Part shown: positions 44,639 through 53,874 of the stretch, piece by piece
Position numbering within the stretch: position 1 is the first letter of the stretch
Layout: each line of letters starts with the position of its first letter
DNA from: Chryseobacterium phosphatilyticum
GTDB lineage: Bacteria > Bacteroidota > Bacteroidia > Flavobacteriales > Weeksellaceae
Direction of reading: 5' to 3'
Length of the DNA: 64,000 nt
NCBI RefSeq assembly: GCF_002899825.2
Contig: NZ_PPED02000001.1
Coordinates: 868,001 to 932,000 of the forward strand
Translations under genes and position numbers: made by a program
Notes under the pieces: model-generated
Told to the model about the DNA's origin: nothing
Databases searched by the model: none
What the model saw: only the letters and a program-made list of their open reading frames with translations

Positions 44639-46495
44639 ATGAAAAAAATAGCACTTAGCTTAGGCCTTTTTGCCGCTTTTTTAGCGAATGCACAGTCTAT
44701 AAAAACAACGATTGACCTCGTCAATGTAAAAGATGATAAAGTAGCCGTTACCATGGAATTTCCGAAAATGAAATCCGGGGATATTAAGTTTCATTTCCCA
44801 AAAACAGTACCGGGAACTTATTCAGAAGATGATTACGGAAGATTTATAGAGGGAATTAAATTCTACGATAATAAAGGCAGCGAGCTTACTTATACAAAAG
44901 TTAACGACAATACCTATGCGTTGAAAAACGCTAAAAACCTTACCAAAGTATCCTATCTCGTGAATGATAGTTTTGATGATGAAACGGATACCTCAAAACA
45001 TAAGGCCGTATTTTCTCCTTCCGGTACGGATATCGAACAGGGGAAAGTCTATATGATCAATACCCATGGATTTATTGGCTATATCGACAATATGCAGGAC
45101 GTTCCCTATCAGTTGATTATTCAGAAGCCTGCAGACTTTTATGGAACAACAGCTCTTGTAGACCAGGATAAATCTGAATCAACGGATACTTTTACTTTGG
45201 CCAATTATGCTAAGGTTACCGATTCTCCCCTTATGTATACAAAACCGGATTACATTACCTTCAATGCAGGAGGAATGGAGCTTGTATTAGGTGTTTATTC
45301 TCCTACAGGAAAGTATAAAGCGGCGGATTTCAAGGACAATCTGGAGAAAATGGTGATTGCTCAGAAGAAATTTCTGGGTGATATGAACACCAACAAAAAA
45401 TATGCAATCATGCTTTACCTTTCAGGAGGTGACGGACCAAAAATTAAAGGCTTCGGAGCCCTGGAGCATCATGAATCGACGAGTGTGGTTCTTCCGGAAA
45501 TGATGCCAAAAGATGCTATTGATAAAACGATTACTGATGTGGTTTCCCACGAGTTTTTCCACACGGTAAATCCATTGAAGACGCATTCTGAAGAGATTCA
45601 TTATTTTGATTATGCAGATCCTAAAATGTCCCAACATCTTTGGATGTATGAAGGAGGAACTGAATATTTTGCCAATTTATTCCAGATTCAGGAAGGGCTT
45701 ATCAATAAAGATGAATTCCTTGAAAGAATTGGAGAGAAAATTGCCAACTCTAAAAATTATGATGACACCATGCCATTTACGGTAATGAGTAAAAATGTAT
45801 TGAAAGCACCTTACAAGGATCAGTACAGAAATGTGTATGAAAAAGGAGCGCTTTTGGCGATGTGTTTAGATATTGAGCTGAGAAAACTTTCCAATGGTGA
45901 AATGGGTTATCGTGATATGATCAGAAAGCTTTCTCAGAGATTTGGAGAAAATAAGCCTTTCAAAGATGATAAATTAATTGATGAACTGGTAACCGTAACG
46001 GGATATCCTCAGATAAAAGACTTCTACAACAAATATATTTCCGGGAATCAGCCAACCCCTTATGCAGAATATCTGAATACGGTGGGGGTAGAAATCCAAA
46101 AACAGGAAAGCCGTCCTATTTTCTGGTTTATTAAAAATCCTAATCAAACCGGATTTGATGACAAAAACAATGCTTTTGCCTTTGATGAAAATTCAGCATT
46201 ATCTCCTTTTGCCAAAAGTATCGGATTTAAAATTACCGATCAGGTTCTTGCCTTAAACGGGAAGACAGTAGATATCAAAAATGTTCAGGATTTTATCGGG
46301 TATACCCAAACCATTAAAGACGGACAAGATGTTACGGTAACCATCCTTAGAGACAATGCCGGTAAGAAAGAGAAAATGACTCTGAAAGGAAAAGCGGTCC
46401 TGGATAAAATGACCATGGAAACGCTTAAATTCAAAGCCAATCCAACCCCTGCAGAATTGAAACTTCAAACTCAGTGGCTCACTGGTAAAAAATAA
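44639..46495 (+). CDS. M61-family peptidase with PDZ domain
   Basis: 618 aa. Signal peptide 1-18 (FLANAQ). N-terminal beta domain, zinc motif HEFFH at about 304 with downstream WMYEGGTEYFA supplying the Glu ligand, helical part, and a C-terminal PDZ domain at about 515-590 (IGFKITDQVLALNGKTVDIK). The layout is that of glycyl aminopeptidases (M61), periplasmic or secreted. Third metallopeptidase in a row on this strand, each with its own terminator. Confidence 0.93.
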   Translation: MKKIALSLGLFAAFLANAQSIKTTIDLVNVKDDKVAVTMEFPKMKSGDIKFHFPKTVPGTYSEDDYGRFIEGIKFYDNKGSELTYTKVNDNTYALKNAKNLTKVSYLVNDSFDDETDTSKHKAVFSPSGTDIEQGKVYMINTHGFIGYIDNMQDVPYQLIIQKPADFYGTTALVDQDKSESTDTFTLANYAKVTDSPLMYTKPDYITFNAGGMELVLGVYSPTGKYKAADFKDNLEKMVIAQKKFLGDMNTNKKYAIMLYLSGGDGPKIKGFGALEHHESTSVVLPEMMPKDAIDKTITDVVSHEFFHTVNPLKTHSEEIHYFDYADPKMSQHLWMYEGGTEYFANLFQIQEGLINKDEFLERIGEKIANSKNYDDTMPFTVMSKNVLKAPYKDQYRNVYEKGALLAMCLDIELRKLSNGEMGYRDMIRKLSQRFGENKPFKDDKLIDELVTVTGYPQIKDFYNKYISGNQPTPYAEYLNTVGVEIQKQESRPIFWFIKNPNQTGFDDKNNAFAFDENSALSPFAKSIGFKITDQVLALNGKTVDIKNVQDFIGYTQTIKDGQDVTVTILRDNAGKKEKMTLKGKAVLDKMTMETLKFKANPTPAELKLQTQWLTGKK

Positions 46496-46496
46496 C

Positions 46497-46523
46497 AAAA
46501 GCGGGGAAATCTCCCCGCTTTTT
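46497..46523. terminator. bidirectional hairpin between M61 and histidine kinase genes
   Basis: Stem AAAAGCGGGGA / TCCCCGCTTTT with a 4-base loop and T run. Confidence 0.88.
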
Positions 46524-46585
46524 CATTATGTTTCAAGGTAAACTTATATGACCTTTTACAGTTCTGGCTACAGCTTCATCTTCCC

Positions 46586-47752
46586 TTATGCTTTTCTGAT
46601 GGTGATTCTGAAAGTACTTCCTTTTCCGACTTCCGTCTGGGAAATTTTAATATCACCATTATGATACTCATGAATAACTCTTCTTGCTAATGACAGTCCT
46701 AATCCCCACCCTCTTTTTTTGGTAGAATATCCGGGCTTAAAAGCATTTCTTGCCTGCTGCTTGGTCATTCCGCTTCCATTGTCTTTTACTTCAATGAGAA
46801 TGTTTTTATTTCTTTCGAAAACAGACATGATAATTGCTCCTTCCCCCTTCATGGCATCTACCGCATTTTTAACCAGATTTTCAATGACCCAGCTCATCAG
46901 TATTTTATTATGAGGAACCAATACTTTATAATTAGGAAGATTAAGGGTAAAATTAACTTTCCTTGAGATCCGTGTTTTTAAATAATCAAAGTTTTCCTGA
47001 ATGGTTTCATTAAAATCCATGTCATTCAGCTCAGGAACAGATCCTATTTTTGAAAAACGTTCAGAAATAGTCCTAAGTCTTTCAATATCTTTTTCCATCT
47101 CATATACCCCTTCAGAATCCGGATTATCCAGTTTCATAATCTCCATCCAGCCAATCATTGAAGATAAGGGAGTTCCAATCTGATGCGCTGTCTCTTTGGC
47201 CAGGCCTGCCCACAAATATCCTTCATCCGTCTTTTTTATCGTTCTGAAAAACCAAAAAGAAAAACCAAAATACAACAGGATAAATAATCCTAAAATATAA
47301 GGTGAATATCTCAAATTATTGAGCAAATGGGAGTTGTCATAGTATACAAACTGATTATTTCCGTCAGGCACTTTAATCTCAATAGGATCATAATTTTTCT
47401 CCATAGTCATAATAAGACTTTGAAGTTTCTGAGGATCTTTTATGGTGCTTTCAGGAATATTCCTGTGATATCCCAAATCAAGAATCGGATTTTTGTATTT
47501 ATCTGTTACAATAAACGGAATGGTATTATTAATATTAAGAATATCGGGTAACAGATCAAGAACATCGGTATCCGGCGTTTTTACTTCCTGCTGAATTCTT
47601 ATTGCTTTAGAAAGGAGGCTGATCCTTTTGATTTCCTCTTTTCTGAGAAAATTAATAAGCGTTGTGGAAGCTACAACAATGGCAATTACCAAAGTCGTCA
47701 TGACCACAAAAATAATCCAGTTATTGAGTCTGGTAAGTATGGATTTCCTCAA
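46586..47752 (-). CDS. membrane sensor histidine kinase (orphan)
   Basis: 388 aa, starting at TTG (complement of CAA at 47750-47752); no ATG precedes the first membrane helix. Two membrane helices (about 14-36 and 150-170) flank a ~110-residue periplasmic sensor domain. Phosphoacceptor H-box ETAHQIGTPLSSMIGWMEIM, N-box VIENLVKNAVDAM, G-box DNGSGM and GLGLSLARR. No response regulator is adjacent. It starts 8 bp after the dacB stop, so it is probably cotranscribed with that cell-wall gene. Confidence 0.92.
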   Translation of the reverse strand: MRKSILTRLNNWIIFVVMTTLVIAIVVASTTLINFLRKEEIKRISLLSKAIRIQQEVKTPDTDVLDLLPDILNINNTIPFIVTDKYKNPILDLGYHRNIPESTIKDPQKLQSLIMTMEKNYDPIEIKVPDGNNQFVYYDNSHLLNNLRYSPYILGLFILLYFGFSFWFFRTIKKTDEGYLWAGLAKETAHQIGTPLSSMIGWMEIMKLDNPDSEGVYEMEKDIERLRTISERFSKIGSVPELNDMDFNETIQENFDYLKTRISRKVNFTLNLPNYKVLVPHNKILMSWVIENLVKNAVDAMKGEGAIIMSVFERNKNILIEVKDNGSGMTKQQARNAFKPGYSTKKRGWGLGLSLARRVIHEYHNGDIKISQTEVGKGSTFRITIRKA

Positions 47753-47760
47753 AGTGATTT

Positions 47761-49134
47761 TTATTTTAAAACATTCAGAATTTTCTGCAACTCGGTACCA
47801 CCACTTCCCTGATAGTTATTGATAATAATTGAAAACACATATTTTTTGCCATCTTTTGCAGTATGATATCCTGCAAAAGATTTGGTATCTCTCATTGTTC
47901 CGCTTTTCATTTTCATCCCATTATCCTGCACAGGAAATCCATCATAATAGGCTTCGAACCAAGGTTGTTTTTTAGCATATAAAAGAGCTTGTACTTCTGC
48001 TTTTGCCGCAACATAATTTTGAGGAGAAAGACCGCTTCCGTCAGCAAAGTTGATCATATTCGGATTGATCCCTTTTGATTTCCAGAATTCTTTGAGATAG
48101 CTGACACCACTTTTAAAGCTGGAATTATCTTTCTTTTCTTTTCCTAAAGTTTTGATCAATGTTTCCCCGTACATATTGACACTTTTTCTCAAAAACCAAA
48201 ACACTATTTTATCCAGCGTTGGAGACTGATAGGTTAAAATTACATTATTTTCAGGAGCTTCCAAAGCTTTTTTCCCCTCTAATTCAAGCTGTGAATTGGT
48301 CACTGCTTTTCCGGAAAGTTCAATTCCGGATTCTTTTAACCATTGATTCACTTCCATTGCCAGCTGTGCAGGTGGATTAGGAGTAGAACCGGAAACTGTT
48401 ACTGTTTTTCCTCCAGGAAGCATTCCATTGATTAAAGCTACATTGGAATGAGGGGCTGTAAAAATCAAGCTCTGATCGGAACTCCCGCCTGCTTTCAGAT
48501 CATTCAGCCATTTTACATTTTCCAATGGATAGGAAAAGCTTTTAAAATCTGTTCCATTGATGTTGATATCAAATTGGTTTTCTCTCCAATTAATTCCCCA
48601 GACTCCTGCTCCGTAGTAATTTCCAAGATCATCCCACGGCCATCCGCCGGGAATGGTCTGATGGTCAAAATAAGAATCATCGATCACCAGATCACCGGAA
48701 ATCTTTGTGATCCCGGAATTTTTAATGGCTTCTATCAGTTTCTTTTTAAAACTTTCAGGTTTATAGGCTTCATATCGCCAGCTTCCCAGGGTAGGATCAC
48801 CGTTGGAGCTGATGAAGAGGTTTCCGTTCAGATTCCCGCCTGAAATGCTTCCGGAGTAGCTTGAAGTGGTAGTATAGGTATAATTTTTCCCTAATGTTTC
48901 TAAGGCGGCAGCGGCCGTAAATATTTTCTGGGTAGAGGCTGTAGAAAGGCCTTTACTTCCCTGATATTCGTATATAAAATTACCATTTTCATCTGATACA
49001 TAAAATGATAAATTAGAAGCAACTGCACTTGAAGAATCCATAAGATCTTTGGTTGCTTTATCTAATTTCTGGGCCATATTCTGGGCCGAAACCATCTGTA
49101 CAGAAAGTGCGAGAACTGCAAGTGTTTTTTTCAT
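47761..49134 (-). CDS. dacB: D-alanyl-D-alanine carboxypeptidase/endopeptidase PBP4 (S13)
   Basis: 457 aa. Signal peptide ends near MVSAQN. SxxK motif Ser67-Lys70 (STQKIFTAAAALE), motif 2 in FADGSGLSPQN, motif 3 KSGTMRD, and the large S13 insertion between motifs 1 and 2. It trims or cleaves peptidoglycan cross-links in the periplasm. The following histidine kinase gene is 8 bp away, an arrangement that suggests linked envelope sensing. Confidence 0.94.
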   Translation of the reverse strand: MKKTLAVLALSVQMVSAQNMAQKLDKATKDLMDSSSAVASNLSFYVSDENGNFIYEYQGSKGLSTASTQKIFTAAAALETLGKNYTYTTTSSYSGSISGGNLNGNLFISSNGDPTLGSWRYEAYKPESFKKKLIEAIKNSGITKISGDLVIDDSYFDHQTIPGGWPWDDLGNYYGAGVWGINWRENQFDININGTDFKSFSYPLENVKWLNDLKAGGSSDQSLIFTAPHSNVALINGMLPGGKTVTVSGSTPNPPAQLAMEVNQWLKESGIELSGKAVTNSQLELEGKKALEAPENNVILTYQSPTLDKIVFWFLRKSVNMYGETLIKTLGKEKKDNSSFKSGVSYLKEFWKSKGINPNMINFADGSGLSPQNYVAAKAEVQALLYAKKQPWFEAYYDGFPVQDNGMKMKSGTMRDTKSFAGYHTAKDGKKYVFSIIINNYQGSGGTELQKILNVLK

Positions 49135-49158
49135 TGCATTGTTGTTTTATACTACACA

Positions 49159-49256
49159 TGTTATTCCGAATCCTCCCTGATAGCCTGTAAATGCAGCCCA
49201 GAAGTGAAATGAAGAATCTTTATTTCAAATCAGATTCCTCCTGCGTCGGAATGACA
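49159..49256. repeat. imperfect palindromic intergenic element
   Basis: Outer arms TGTTATTCCGA (49159-49169) and TCGGAATGACA (49246-49256) match as inverted copies at 10 of 11 positions. Inside are GAAGAATCT and CAGATTCCTCCTGCG. Elements of this form (AGATTC...GGAATGAC) are known to me as common dispersed repeats in Chryseobacterium-type genomes; that is recollection, not a search result. Confidence 0.45.
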
Positions 49257-49308
49257 GTCATTTAAAATTGTATGTATTACTTTATTTAAAACGCTAACTC
49301 AAATATAG

Positions 49309-50172
49309 TTAAAATAATAGCTTCTTATATTCCTCAAGATCAGCGGGAGTAAAAAGAATCTGATGGCCAGGAATTTTCTCAAATGAATGGTCATATTTAA
49401 AATATTCCTCATAGCCATCCTCATCTATGAACATATCCATTTGACATTCTTTTATATATTCAAGCTTTTCTCCATAGTCGTCCTCGTGATATTTACTGGA
49501 ACCCCAAGGTTCATTATGACACCGTAAACAGGATTGATGATACAGGGCTTTGTGTCCGCATATTTCACAATCTTTCAGATTTTGAAACAGGTCTGAAATC
49601 CTGCCCTGCATACCTTCCGGAAACAAATGTAGAGGAACTGCGTTTAAAAGCAGATAATAATTCGGGTCCTGTCCTGCAAAAGAAAAAGGTTCATCTGTAG
49701 CGATGGGATTTTGTATGTAAAGGTTCAGTTGTTTCAAATCGAATTCCACTTCGGCTTTTACAATATCCTTCATGTTCAGAATAGACTTCTTCTCATAAAT
49801 AACATTCTGCTGTTCATCAATTTCCATGATAGGCTTCTGATCAATAAAGTGATTAATGCATAAGGTGGTTTCCCAGGAATTAATGATTCTTAATTTCCCC
49901 TCATTACCACAAATTTCACAGGTCTTTCCAGACAGTCGGGCATATTTATGAGTGATCGTTCTCAGTCTGGCATTCAATTCTTCATCTTCAGAATAAATAG
50001 AGCATCGCAATCCCCCGAATTTTTCTTTTCCAAAAACATCGTGCTTCATATTCCATCCTGCAGCAATCAATTCAGAGAGCATTTTTCCGATCAGATCATT
50101 CCAACCGGTGCTGTTTACTGAAAAATTCTTCAGATTGTGTTCTATAAAACTGTTGATGTCCTCCTGTTCCAT
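49309..50172 (-). CDS. hypothetical protein with zinc-finger-like cysteine pairs
   Basis: 287 aa, soluble. Two CEICG motifs (CEICGNEGKLR near residue 85; CEICGHKALYHQSCLRCHNE near 199), the second with a following CLRC, look like treble-clef or zinc-ribbon sites. The N-terminal part (GWNDLIGKMLSELIAAGWNM) is a helical module that I do not recognise. Its ATG overlaps the pepE stop by one base (TAATG), so the two are cotranscribed. Function unknown. Confidence 0.75.
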   Translation of the reverse strand: MEQEDINSFIEHNLKNFSVNSTGWNDLIGKMLSELIAAGWNMKHDVFGKEKFGGLRCSIYSEDEELNARLRTITHKYARLSGKTCEICGNEGKLRIINSWETTLCINHFIDQKPIMEIDEQQNVIYEKKSILNMKDIVKAEVEFDLKQLNLYIQNPIATDEPFSFAGQDPNYYLLLNAVPLHLFPEGMQGRISDLFQNLKDCEICGHKALYHQSCLRCHNEPWGSSKYHEDDYGEKLEYIKECQMDMFIDEDGYEEYFKYDHSFEKIPGHQILFTPADLEEYKKLLF

Positions 50173-50864
50173 TATAACGAGCTTCCGGCTTCTATTTCAT
50201 AAGGTTCTTTTCCTTTTTCAAAGATTCGGGTCAATTCACTTCCTTCCACAGTAATTGTGTCATTGATTCTTCTGATCCAGTTTCCTTCTCTTAAGCCTAC
50301 TACCTTAGTCTCATTTTGGGTAAGAAACTCTTTGATTCTGGTTTCTCTGGTTTCTCCATTATGTTTTAAATCCGGGTTCGGATCAAGATAATGCGGATTT
50401 AGGTTGAACGGAACCAATCCCATACAGTCGAAACTTGGCGGATAAACAATCGGCATATCATTCGTTGTTTTCATATTCTGTCCACCGATATTGCTTCCTG
50501 CACTGCATCCTAAATAGGGTTTTCCACCTTCCACATTTTCTTTTAAAACAAACATCACCCCTTCCTGATGAAGTGTTTTAACCAGCAAAAATGTATTGCC
50601 TCCTCCTGTAAAATATCCTTTGGCATTATGTAAAGCTTCTGCTTTATTTTCAAACTCATGAAGCCCCCTTACCTTAATATTAATAGTTTCGAAAAAAGAA
50701 CGGGCTTTAGCAGTATAGTCGTCGTGGGAAATTCCACCAGGTCTGGCAAATGGTATAAAAACAATTTCATCGATTCCGTTATATAGAGCAATAAGTTCTT
50801 CTCTTAAGTATTCTAAATATTCTCCACCAAAAAGTGTGGAAGTTGAAGCTAATATAATGTTCAT
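50172..50864 (-). CDS. pepE: dipeptidase E (alpha-aspartyl dipeptidase, S51)
   Basis: 230 aa. Nucleophile Ser121 in LGCSAGSN, a class I glutamine-amidotransferase-like elbow; GYFTGGGNTF and NLNPHYLDPNPD with the probable catalytic His complete the S51 pattern. It hydrolyses Asp-Xaa dipeptides in the cytoplasm. First gene of a two-gene unit with the cysteine-pair protein. Confidence 0.93.
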   Translation of the reverse strand: MNIILASTSTLFGGEYLEYLREELIALYNGIDEIVFIPFARPGGISHDDYTAKARSFFETINIKVRGLHEFENKAEALHNAKGYFTGGGNTFLLVKTLHQEGVMFVLKENVEGGKPYLGCSAGSNIGGQNMKTTNDMPIVYPPSFDCMGLVPFNLNPHYLDPNPDLKHNGETRETRIKEFLTQNETKVVGLREGNWIRRINDTITVEGSELTRIFEKGKEPYEIEAGSSL

Positions 50865-50899
50865 ATAAAGATTTTATAGTAAAAAAATGGTTGAATGAA

Positions 50900-50931
50900 C
50901 AAAGATAGAACTCCAATATCAACGAATCAAA
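50900..50931 (-). promoter_or_regulatory. pepE promoter
   Basis: Minus strand: TTTG (50931-50928), 20 bp, TATCTTTG (50907-50900), with about 30 nt of leader. Confidence 0.6.
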
Positions 50932-51055
50932 AATTACATTAAAAAAAACATCAATCCCGTTAATATTTTCTAAAAAAACCTAAAGCTTCTAAAATTTGAG
51001 CTTTTCTGGAATTATTCTTGAACTTCAACAGTTAGAATTTTAAAAATATACGATT

Positions 51056-51616
51056 ATGAAAATGCCGAAAGTTAATATTAAAAATCTTTTTTTAGGTTTA
51101 CTACTTGTAGGAGGTGCAGGTTTTGCCCATGCACAAACTACTCAGGCGGACAGTACTGCCAAAACAGCTAATATAGCAGCCACAAGTCAAACAGCCAACC
51201 CTACTATTGAAGGTCTTAAGAAACAAATTGAAGCCAATCCAAAAGATGCTGAGTCTTTAGCAAAACTGGCTACAGCATATCAGGAAGCATCAGACTGGAC
51301 CAATGCTATTGATACATGGAAAAAGATTTCAGCTTTACTCCCGGATTGGGCCCCATCATATTATAGCCAGGCTTACGCCTATCAATCTGCTAAAGATGAC
51401 ACCAATGCAAAACTTGCGTACGAAAAGTATATTGCAACGGTAAAGCCTGAAGAAGTAGAGCAAAATAAGAAAAATCTGGCGTATGCTTATTTTTATCTTG
51501 CTTTTACAGAACAGCAGAGCAATCCAAACAAAGCGAAAGAACACATTGCTAAATCTATACAGTATGATCCTACTAATCAGGATGCCATAAAACTTAGCAA
51601 AACTTTAAATTCATAG
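51056..51616 (+). CDS. exported TPR protein
   Basis: 186 aa. Signal peptide (LFLGLLLVGGAGFAHAQ, cleavage near 27), a Thr/Ala/Gln-rich linker, then about three TPR units (AESLAKLATAYQEASDWTNA; YSQAYAYQSAKDDTNAKLAY). Likely a periplasmic scaffold; no partner is visible. It ends at a hairpin terminator (51624-51651). Confidence 0.85.
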   Translation: MKMPKVNIKNLFLGLLLVGGAGFAHAQTTQADSTAKTANIAATSQTANPTIEGLKKQIEANPKDAESLAKLATAYQEASDWTNAIDTWKKISALLPDWAPSYYSQAYAYQSAKDDTNAKLAYEKYIATVKPEEVEQNKKNLAYAYFYLAFTEQQSNPNKAKEHIAKSIQYDPTNQDAIKLSKTLNS

Positions 51617-51623
51617 TATTCAA

Positions 51624-51651
51624 AATCCGGAAAAATTTTCCGGATTTTATT
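51624..51651. terminator. hairpin between TPR and DUF1905 genes
   Basis: Stem AAAATCCGGAAAA / TTTTCCGGATTTT overlapping an A/T-rich loop; T-rich on the plus-strand side. Confidence 0.75.
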
Positions 51652-51679
51652 TTATCTGAAGTGGGCATCACCTCTTTTC

Positions 51680-52168
51680 TTAATCAATCATCTTTCCAAA
51701 AAAGTCCTTTTCACCATGCAGGTGGCTTATAATTTTTTCAATATTCCGCTGGATGCTTGCCTCGGTTTTTAAATTATTGATGTAACGGATCAATTCATTT
51801 TGTCTTGAAGGGGTCAGTTTTTCAAAGTTTGCAGCAGCAAGAGCACTGTCTTTGATTGCTTGTCCCAATTTGGGATGAATAGAAATACTTCTGTCAGAAT
51901 CATCATATTCCACCACTATTTCAATAGTTTCTCCTATTCTTTTAGGAGATTTTTTAAGCATGACTGTATTAATGTACAATCTCCACTCCCCAAGGTATTT
52001 CATCAAATTTTGCTGAAATTCTTGCCCATTAACCGTTCCTTTCACCGGAATCGGACTTTTACTTTTTCCGGAATCATCAAAAATTGTGTCCAGAATTTCT
52101 TCCGGAATAAAAACAAATGGATTGATACCAATAATTTCCAGCACAGCCTTGAAAGATTTGTTTTGCAT
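51680..52168 (-). CDS. DUF1905 and YdeI/OmpD-associated domain protein
   Basis: 162 aa. Residues about 5-90 match DUF1905, a small beta-barrel (FDDSGKSKSPIPVKGTVNGQ, KSPKRIGETIEIVVEYDDSD). Residues about 105-158 match the YdeI/OmdA tail (AAANFEKLTPSRQNELIRYI, then IQRNIEKIISHL). Cytoplasmic, function poorly known. Single gene. Confidence 0.85.
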   Translation of the reverse strand: MQNKSFKAVLEIIGINPFVFIPEEILDTIFDDSGKSKSPIPVKGTVNGQEFQQNLMKYLGEWRLYINTVMLKKSPKRIGETIEIVVEYDDSDRSISIHPKLGQAIKDSALAAANFEKLTPSRQNELIRYINNLKTEASIQRNIEKIISHLHGEKDFFGKMID

Positions 52169-52254
52169 ATATCAGTTAAAAGTTAAGGGTAAAATTAATA
52201 AATAGACTTTACATTAACCCGGTTTTTTTTGTGATCATTAAATTCTTATATGTT

Positions 52255-52340
52255 CGCCCCTTTCTCCATTCAAACTCCAAACTCTCCTCACTTTCTTACT
52301 CTAAAACTCTGCTATCCTCAAACTGCTATCCCATAAAATT
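52255..52340. repeat. pyrimidine-rich low-complexity tract
   Basis: The plus strand is dominated by C and T, with repeated degenerate units of the type (A)AACTC(T) and CTGCTATCC (twice). It lies just upstream of the transaldolase promoter, mostly outside the -33/-7 region. Confidence 0.4.
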
Positions 52341-52344
52341 CATA

Positions 52345-52374
52345 TTTCAAAACTCAATTAATTCCCTATCTTTG
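52345..52374 (+). promoter_or_regulatory. promoter of the transaldolase-like gene
   Basis: TTTC (52345-52348), 18 bp, TATCTTTG (52367-52374); one mismatch at -33. Leader of about 20 nt. Confidence 0.55.
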
Positions 52375-52400
52375 TAAGAATAAATCTTTAATTTAACGAA

Positions 52401-53054
52401 ATGAAATTTTTTATTGACACAGCTAATTTAGAGCAAATCAAGGAAGCTAGAGATCTTGGAATCTTAGATGGTGTAACCACCAACCCATCATTAATGGCTA
52501 AAGAAGGAATTCAGGGAGCTGAAGCAATCAAAAACCATTATAAAACGATCTGTGAGCTTGTAGACGGAGATATTTCTGCTGAAGTACTTTCTACAACCTA
52601 TGAAGAAATGATCAAGGAAGGAGATGAGCTGGCTGCTATTCACCCGAATATTGTAGTAAAAATACCAATGATCAAGGACGGTATCAAAGCTTTAAAATAT
52701 TTTTCAGACAAAGGAATCAGAACCAACTGTACGTTGATTTTCTCTCCGGGACAAGCACTTTTAGCTGCTAAAGCAGGAGCGACTTATGTTTCTCCATTCC
52801 TTGGAAGATTAGATGATATTTCTACAGACGGTCTTAACCTTATTCAGGAGATCAGATTAATTTTTGATAACTATATGTATGAAACTGAAATTTTAGCTGC
52901 CTCCATCCGTCATTCAATGCATATCATTGATTGTGCTAAAATCGGAGCTGATGTAATTACATCTCCACTTCCTCCGATCTTGAGCTTATTGAAGCACCCA
53001 TTAACAGATAGCGGATTAGCTCAATTTATTGCAGATTCTCAGAAATTAGCATAA
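52401..53054 (+). CDS. fsa: transaldolase / fructose-6-phosphate aldolase family
   Basis: 217 aa, the short form (TalC/FSA type). TIM barrel with [16 protein letters not shown] and [13 protein letters not shown] near the N-terminus, Schiff-base Lys87 in NIVVKIPM, and TCLIFSPGQ-like [14 protein letters not shown]. It is annotated as transaldolase in many Bacteroidota, and sequence alone cannot separate transaldolase from aldolase activity. Pentose phosphate pathway, cytoplasm. Single gene with promoter and terminator. Confidence 0.92.
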   Translation: MKFFIDTANLEQIKEARDLGILDGVTTNPSLMAKEGIQGAEAIKNHYKTICELVDGDISAEVLSTTYEEMIKEGDELAAIHPNIVVKIPMIKDGIKALKYFSDKGIRTNCTLIFSPGQALLAAKAGATYVSPFLGRLDDISTDGLNLIQEIRLIFDNYMYETEILAASIRHSMHIIDCAKIGADVITSPLPPILSLLKHPLTDSGLAQFIADSQKLA

Positions 53055-53075
53055 AAACAGATTTCAATCTTAATA

Positions 53076-53105
53076 AAAAAACCGGAATTTCGTTCCGGTT
53101 TTTTT
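53076..53105. terminator. terminator of the transaldolase-like gene
   Basis: Perfect stem AAAACCGGAA / TTCCGGTTTT with a 5-base loop and A/T tracts on both sides, so it may also stop the convergent acetyltransferase gene. Confidence 0.85.
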
Positions 53106-53162
53106 ATTAACTTATCAATCATAGAAGTTTGTGATGAATAGAGCTACCTAGCTTATTTACTT

Positions 53163-53726
53163 TTAATTATCAATATTTTTGACCACCTTACAAGGATTTC
53201 CTACTGCCACGACATTATCAGGGATATCTTTGGTCACAATACTTCCTGCACCAATCACTGAATTATTTCCTATCGAAACTCCCGGTAATACAACAACATT
53301 TCCTCCAAACCATACATTATCTCCTATGGTAATAGAGTGTGCGTACTCCAGACCTTCATTTCTTTGTTGCACATCGAGAGGGTGTCCGGCTGTATAAAAG
53401 CTGCAATTGGGACCAATAAAAACATGGTTTCCAAATTTCACAGGAGCACAATCTAAAATAATCAGGTTATGGTTGGCATAAAAGTTCTCTCCTACCTCTA
53501 TATTATATCCGTAATCGCACCAAAAAGAAGGTTCTATACAGATATTTCCTTTTATATTGCCTATGATTCTGAGGAGCAGATTTCTTCTTCCTTCAGCATC
53601 GGAATTTTTTAATCCGTTATATTCAAGGCACAAATCCTTGCAGGCAATACGTTCATCAATTAATTCCTGATCATAATTGGCATTGTATAGAAGTCCGGCT
53701 GCACATTTTTCCTTTTCTGTCATCAT
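53163..53726 (-). CDS. maltose/galactoside O-acetyltransferase (NodL/LacA/Maa type)
   Basis: 187 aa. N-terminal helical cap (EKCAAGLLYNANYDQELIDE), then left-handed beta-helix hexapeptide repeats with catalytic His in FYTAGHPLDV and the end IGAGSIVTKDIPDNVVAVGN. It acetylates sugar hydroxyls with acetyl-CoA; acceptor not determinable. A second ATG three bases in (53723) is equally possible as the start. Confidence 0.93.
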   Translation of the reverse strand: MMTEKEKCAAGLLYNANYDQELIDERIACKDLCLEYNGLKNSDAEGRRNLLLRIIGNIKGNICIEPSFWCDYGYNIEVGENFYANHNLIILDCAPVKFGNHVFIGPNCSFYTAGHPLDVQQRNEGLEYAHSITIGDNVWFGGNVVVLPGVSIGNNSVIGAGSIVTKDIPDNVVAVGNPCKVVKNIDN

Positions 53727-53822
53727 ATTAAAAATTCAAGGTTTAGGATGATAAAAATATAGATATTAGTCCTTATAATACGAAGTTTTGTGCATAAACT
53801 TTTATCATGATCTTATAAAAAC

Positions 53823-53858
53823 AAAAAACAGGATTACCTGAGAAGCATCCTGTTTTTT
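53823..53858 (-). terminator. terminator of the GLPGLI gene
   Basis: Perfect stem AAAAAACAGGAT / ATCCTGTTTTTT with a 12-base loop, 17 bp past the minus-strand stop. Confidence 0.8.
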
Positions 53859-53874
53859 TGTAAAATAAAATAAT

